NCBI GenBank assembly: GCA_902806395.1
Contig: CADCWH010000211.1
Location: forward strand, 1-5,689
Source of the DNA: an uncultured Thermomicrobiales bacterium
Lineage (GTDB): Bacteria; Chloroflexota; Chloroflexia; Thermomicrobiales; UBA6265
Direction: 5' to 3'
Length of the DNA: 5,689 nucleotides
Shown: piece by piece, positions 5,331-5,689 of the stretch
Numbering within the stretch: position 1 is the stretch's first letter
Layout: every line of letters starts with the position of its first letter
Translations under genes and position numbers: made by a program
Notes under the pieces: model-generated
Told to the model about the DNA's origin: nothing
What the model saw: the letters and a program-made list of their open reading frames with translations, nothing else
The model's database searches: none

Positions 5331-5689
5331 GTGATCCACCGTATCCTCAACGTGGCCTTGGCCACCCTCGTACTGCTCGCGGGCGTCGTCGCCCTCGGGG
5401 TACCGCGCGTCGCGGGAGTCGCCCGGCAGGACGCCACATGTAACGTCCCCTACCCGACCGACACGCTCCAGATCATGGCGCCCGCCGCGCCGGGCGGCGG
5501 CTGGGACACCACCGCGCGGGAGATGCAGACCGTCCTCCAGACCGGGATCATCGACCAGAGCGTCGAGGTCTATAACGTCGAGGGCGCTGGCGGCACGATC
5601 GGCCTGGCCCAATTGGTGAGCGATAACGCGGGCGACCCTAACACCCTGATGATGATGGGTCTGGTGATGGTCGGCGGCATCGCCCTCAA
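5331..5689 (+). CDS. tctC: Tripartite tricarboxylate transporter substrate-binding protein, TctC family (3' end outside window)
   Basis: This is the 5' 119 codons of a gene that runs off the window; family members are about 300-350 residues. The start is GTG at 5331: an in-frame TGA at 5325-5327 excludes anything upstream, and AGGAAGGGAG (5315-5324) is 6 nt before it. The N-terminus has MIHR followed by a hydrophobic stretch to about residue 31 with likely cleavage after AGVA, a Sec signal without a lipobox. The mature part shows [23 protein letters not shown] (APGGGWDT at 53-60) and GAGGTIGLA (85-93), the two hallmark TctC/Bug-family segments that contact the carboxylate ligand. The protein would capture an organic acid outside the membrane for a TctA/TctB permease, expected downstream. 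The ligand cannot be told, so the symbol denotes family only. It is transcribed divergently from the oxidoreductase across a structured gap. Confidence 0.9.
   Translation, partial: MIHRILNVALATLVLLAGVVALGVPRVAGVARQDATCNVPYPTDTLQIMAPAAPGGGWDTTAREMQTVLQTGIIDQSVEVYNVEGAGGTIGLAQLVSDNAGDPNTLMMMGLVMVGGIAL

Noticed and set aside
1..5689. CRISPR array, tRNA, rRNA or insertion sequence
   Set aside because: No evenly spaced short repeats, no tRNA T-loop or acceptor pairing, and no transposase-like translation or terminal inverted repeats were found on either strand.

Overview
The window is high-GC bacterial DNA with compact genes. It contains MsrA, a polyhydroxyalkanoate-granule-region (PHA_gran_rgn) family protein, a TctC-type solute receptor and a very cysteine-rich secreted protein. 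This mix fits Chloroflexota of the Thermomicrobia/Sphaerobacter type, although the same cysteine-rich architecture is also common in Myxococcota. The organism assignment is inference from gene content and composition; there is no rRNA or other marker gene.

Layout. (1) 1-1411, plus strand: the 3' part of a large cysteine-rich protein (65 Cys in 469 visible residues), with disintegrin-like 32-residue repeats, a Dickkopf/myxobacterial-type Cys-rich segment and four granulin-like C-terminal units, one of them shortened. A strong hairpin (1425-1481) follows the stop. (2) 1412-1712: no gene seen. (3) 1713-2000, plus strand: a decayed 3' fragment of a conserved protein, interrupted by an in-frame TGA but still recognisable on both sides of it. 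(4) 2124-2798, minus strand: complete msrA with a perfect 13-bp terminator hairpin (2064-2094) just downstream. (5) 3041-3349, plus strand: a small PHA_gran_rgn protein, divergent from msrA across a 242-bp gap holding candidate promoters. (6) 3372-4829 (or 4850), minus strand: a FAD-dependent pyridine nucleotide-disulfide oxidoreductase of the MerA/dihydrolipoamide dehydrogenase class, convergent with the PHA-type gene. (7) 4851-5330: a gene-free gap of about 480 bp, rich in inverted repeats. (8) 5331-5689, plus strand: the 5' end of a TctC-family periplasmic substrate-binding protein, which runs off the window.

The genes do not form one operon: orientation alternates almost gene by gene. MsrA and the disulfide oxidoreductase both belong to thiol/redox chemistry, but nothing in the sequence ties them together. 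The items most worth a second look are the disintegrin-loop-like repeats, the shortened repeat unit, the TGA-interrupted fragment, the unusual active-site residues of the oxidoreductase and the structured gap before tctC.
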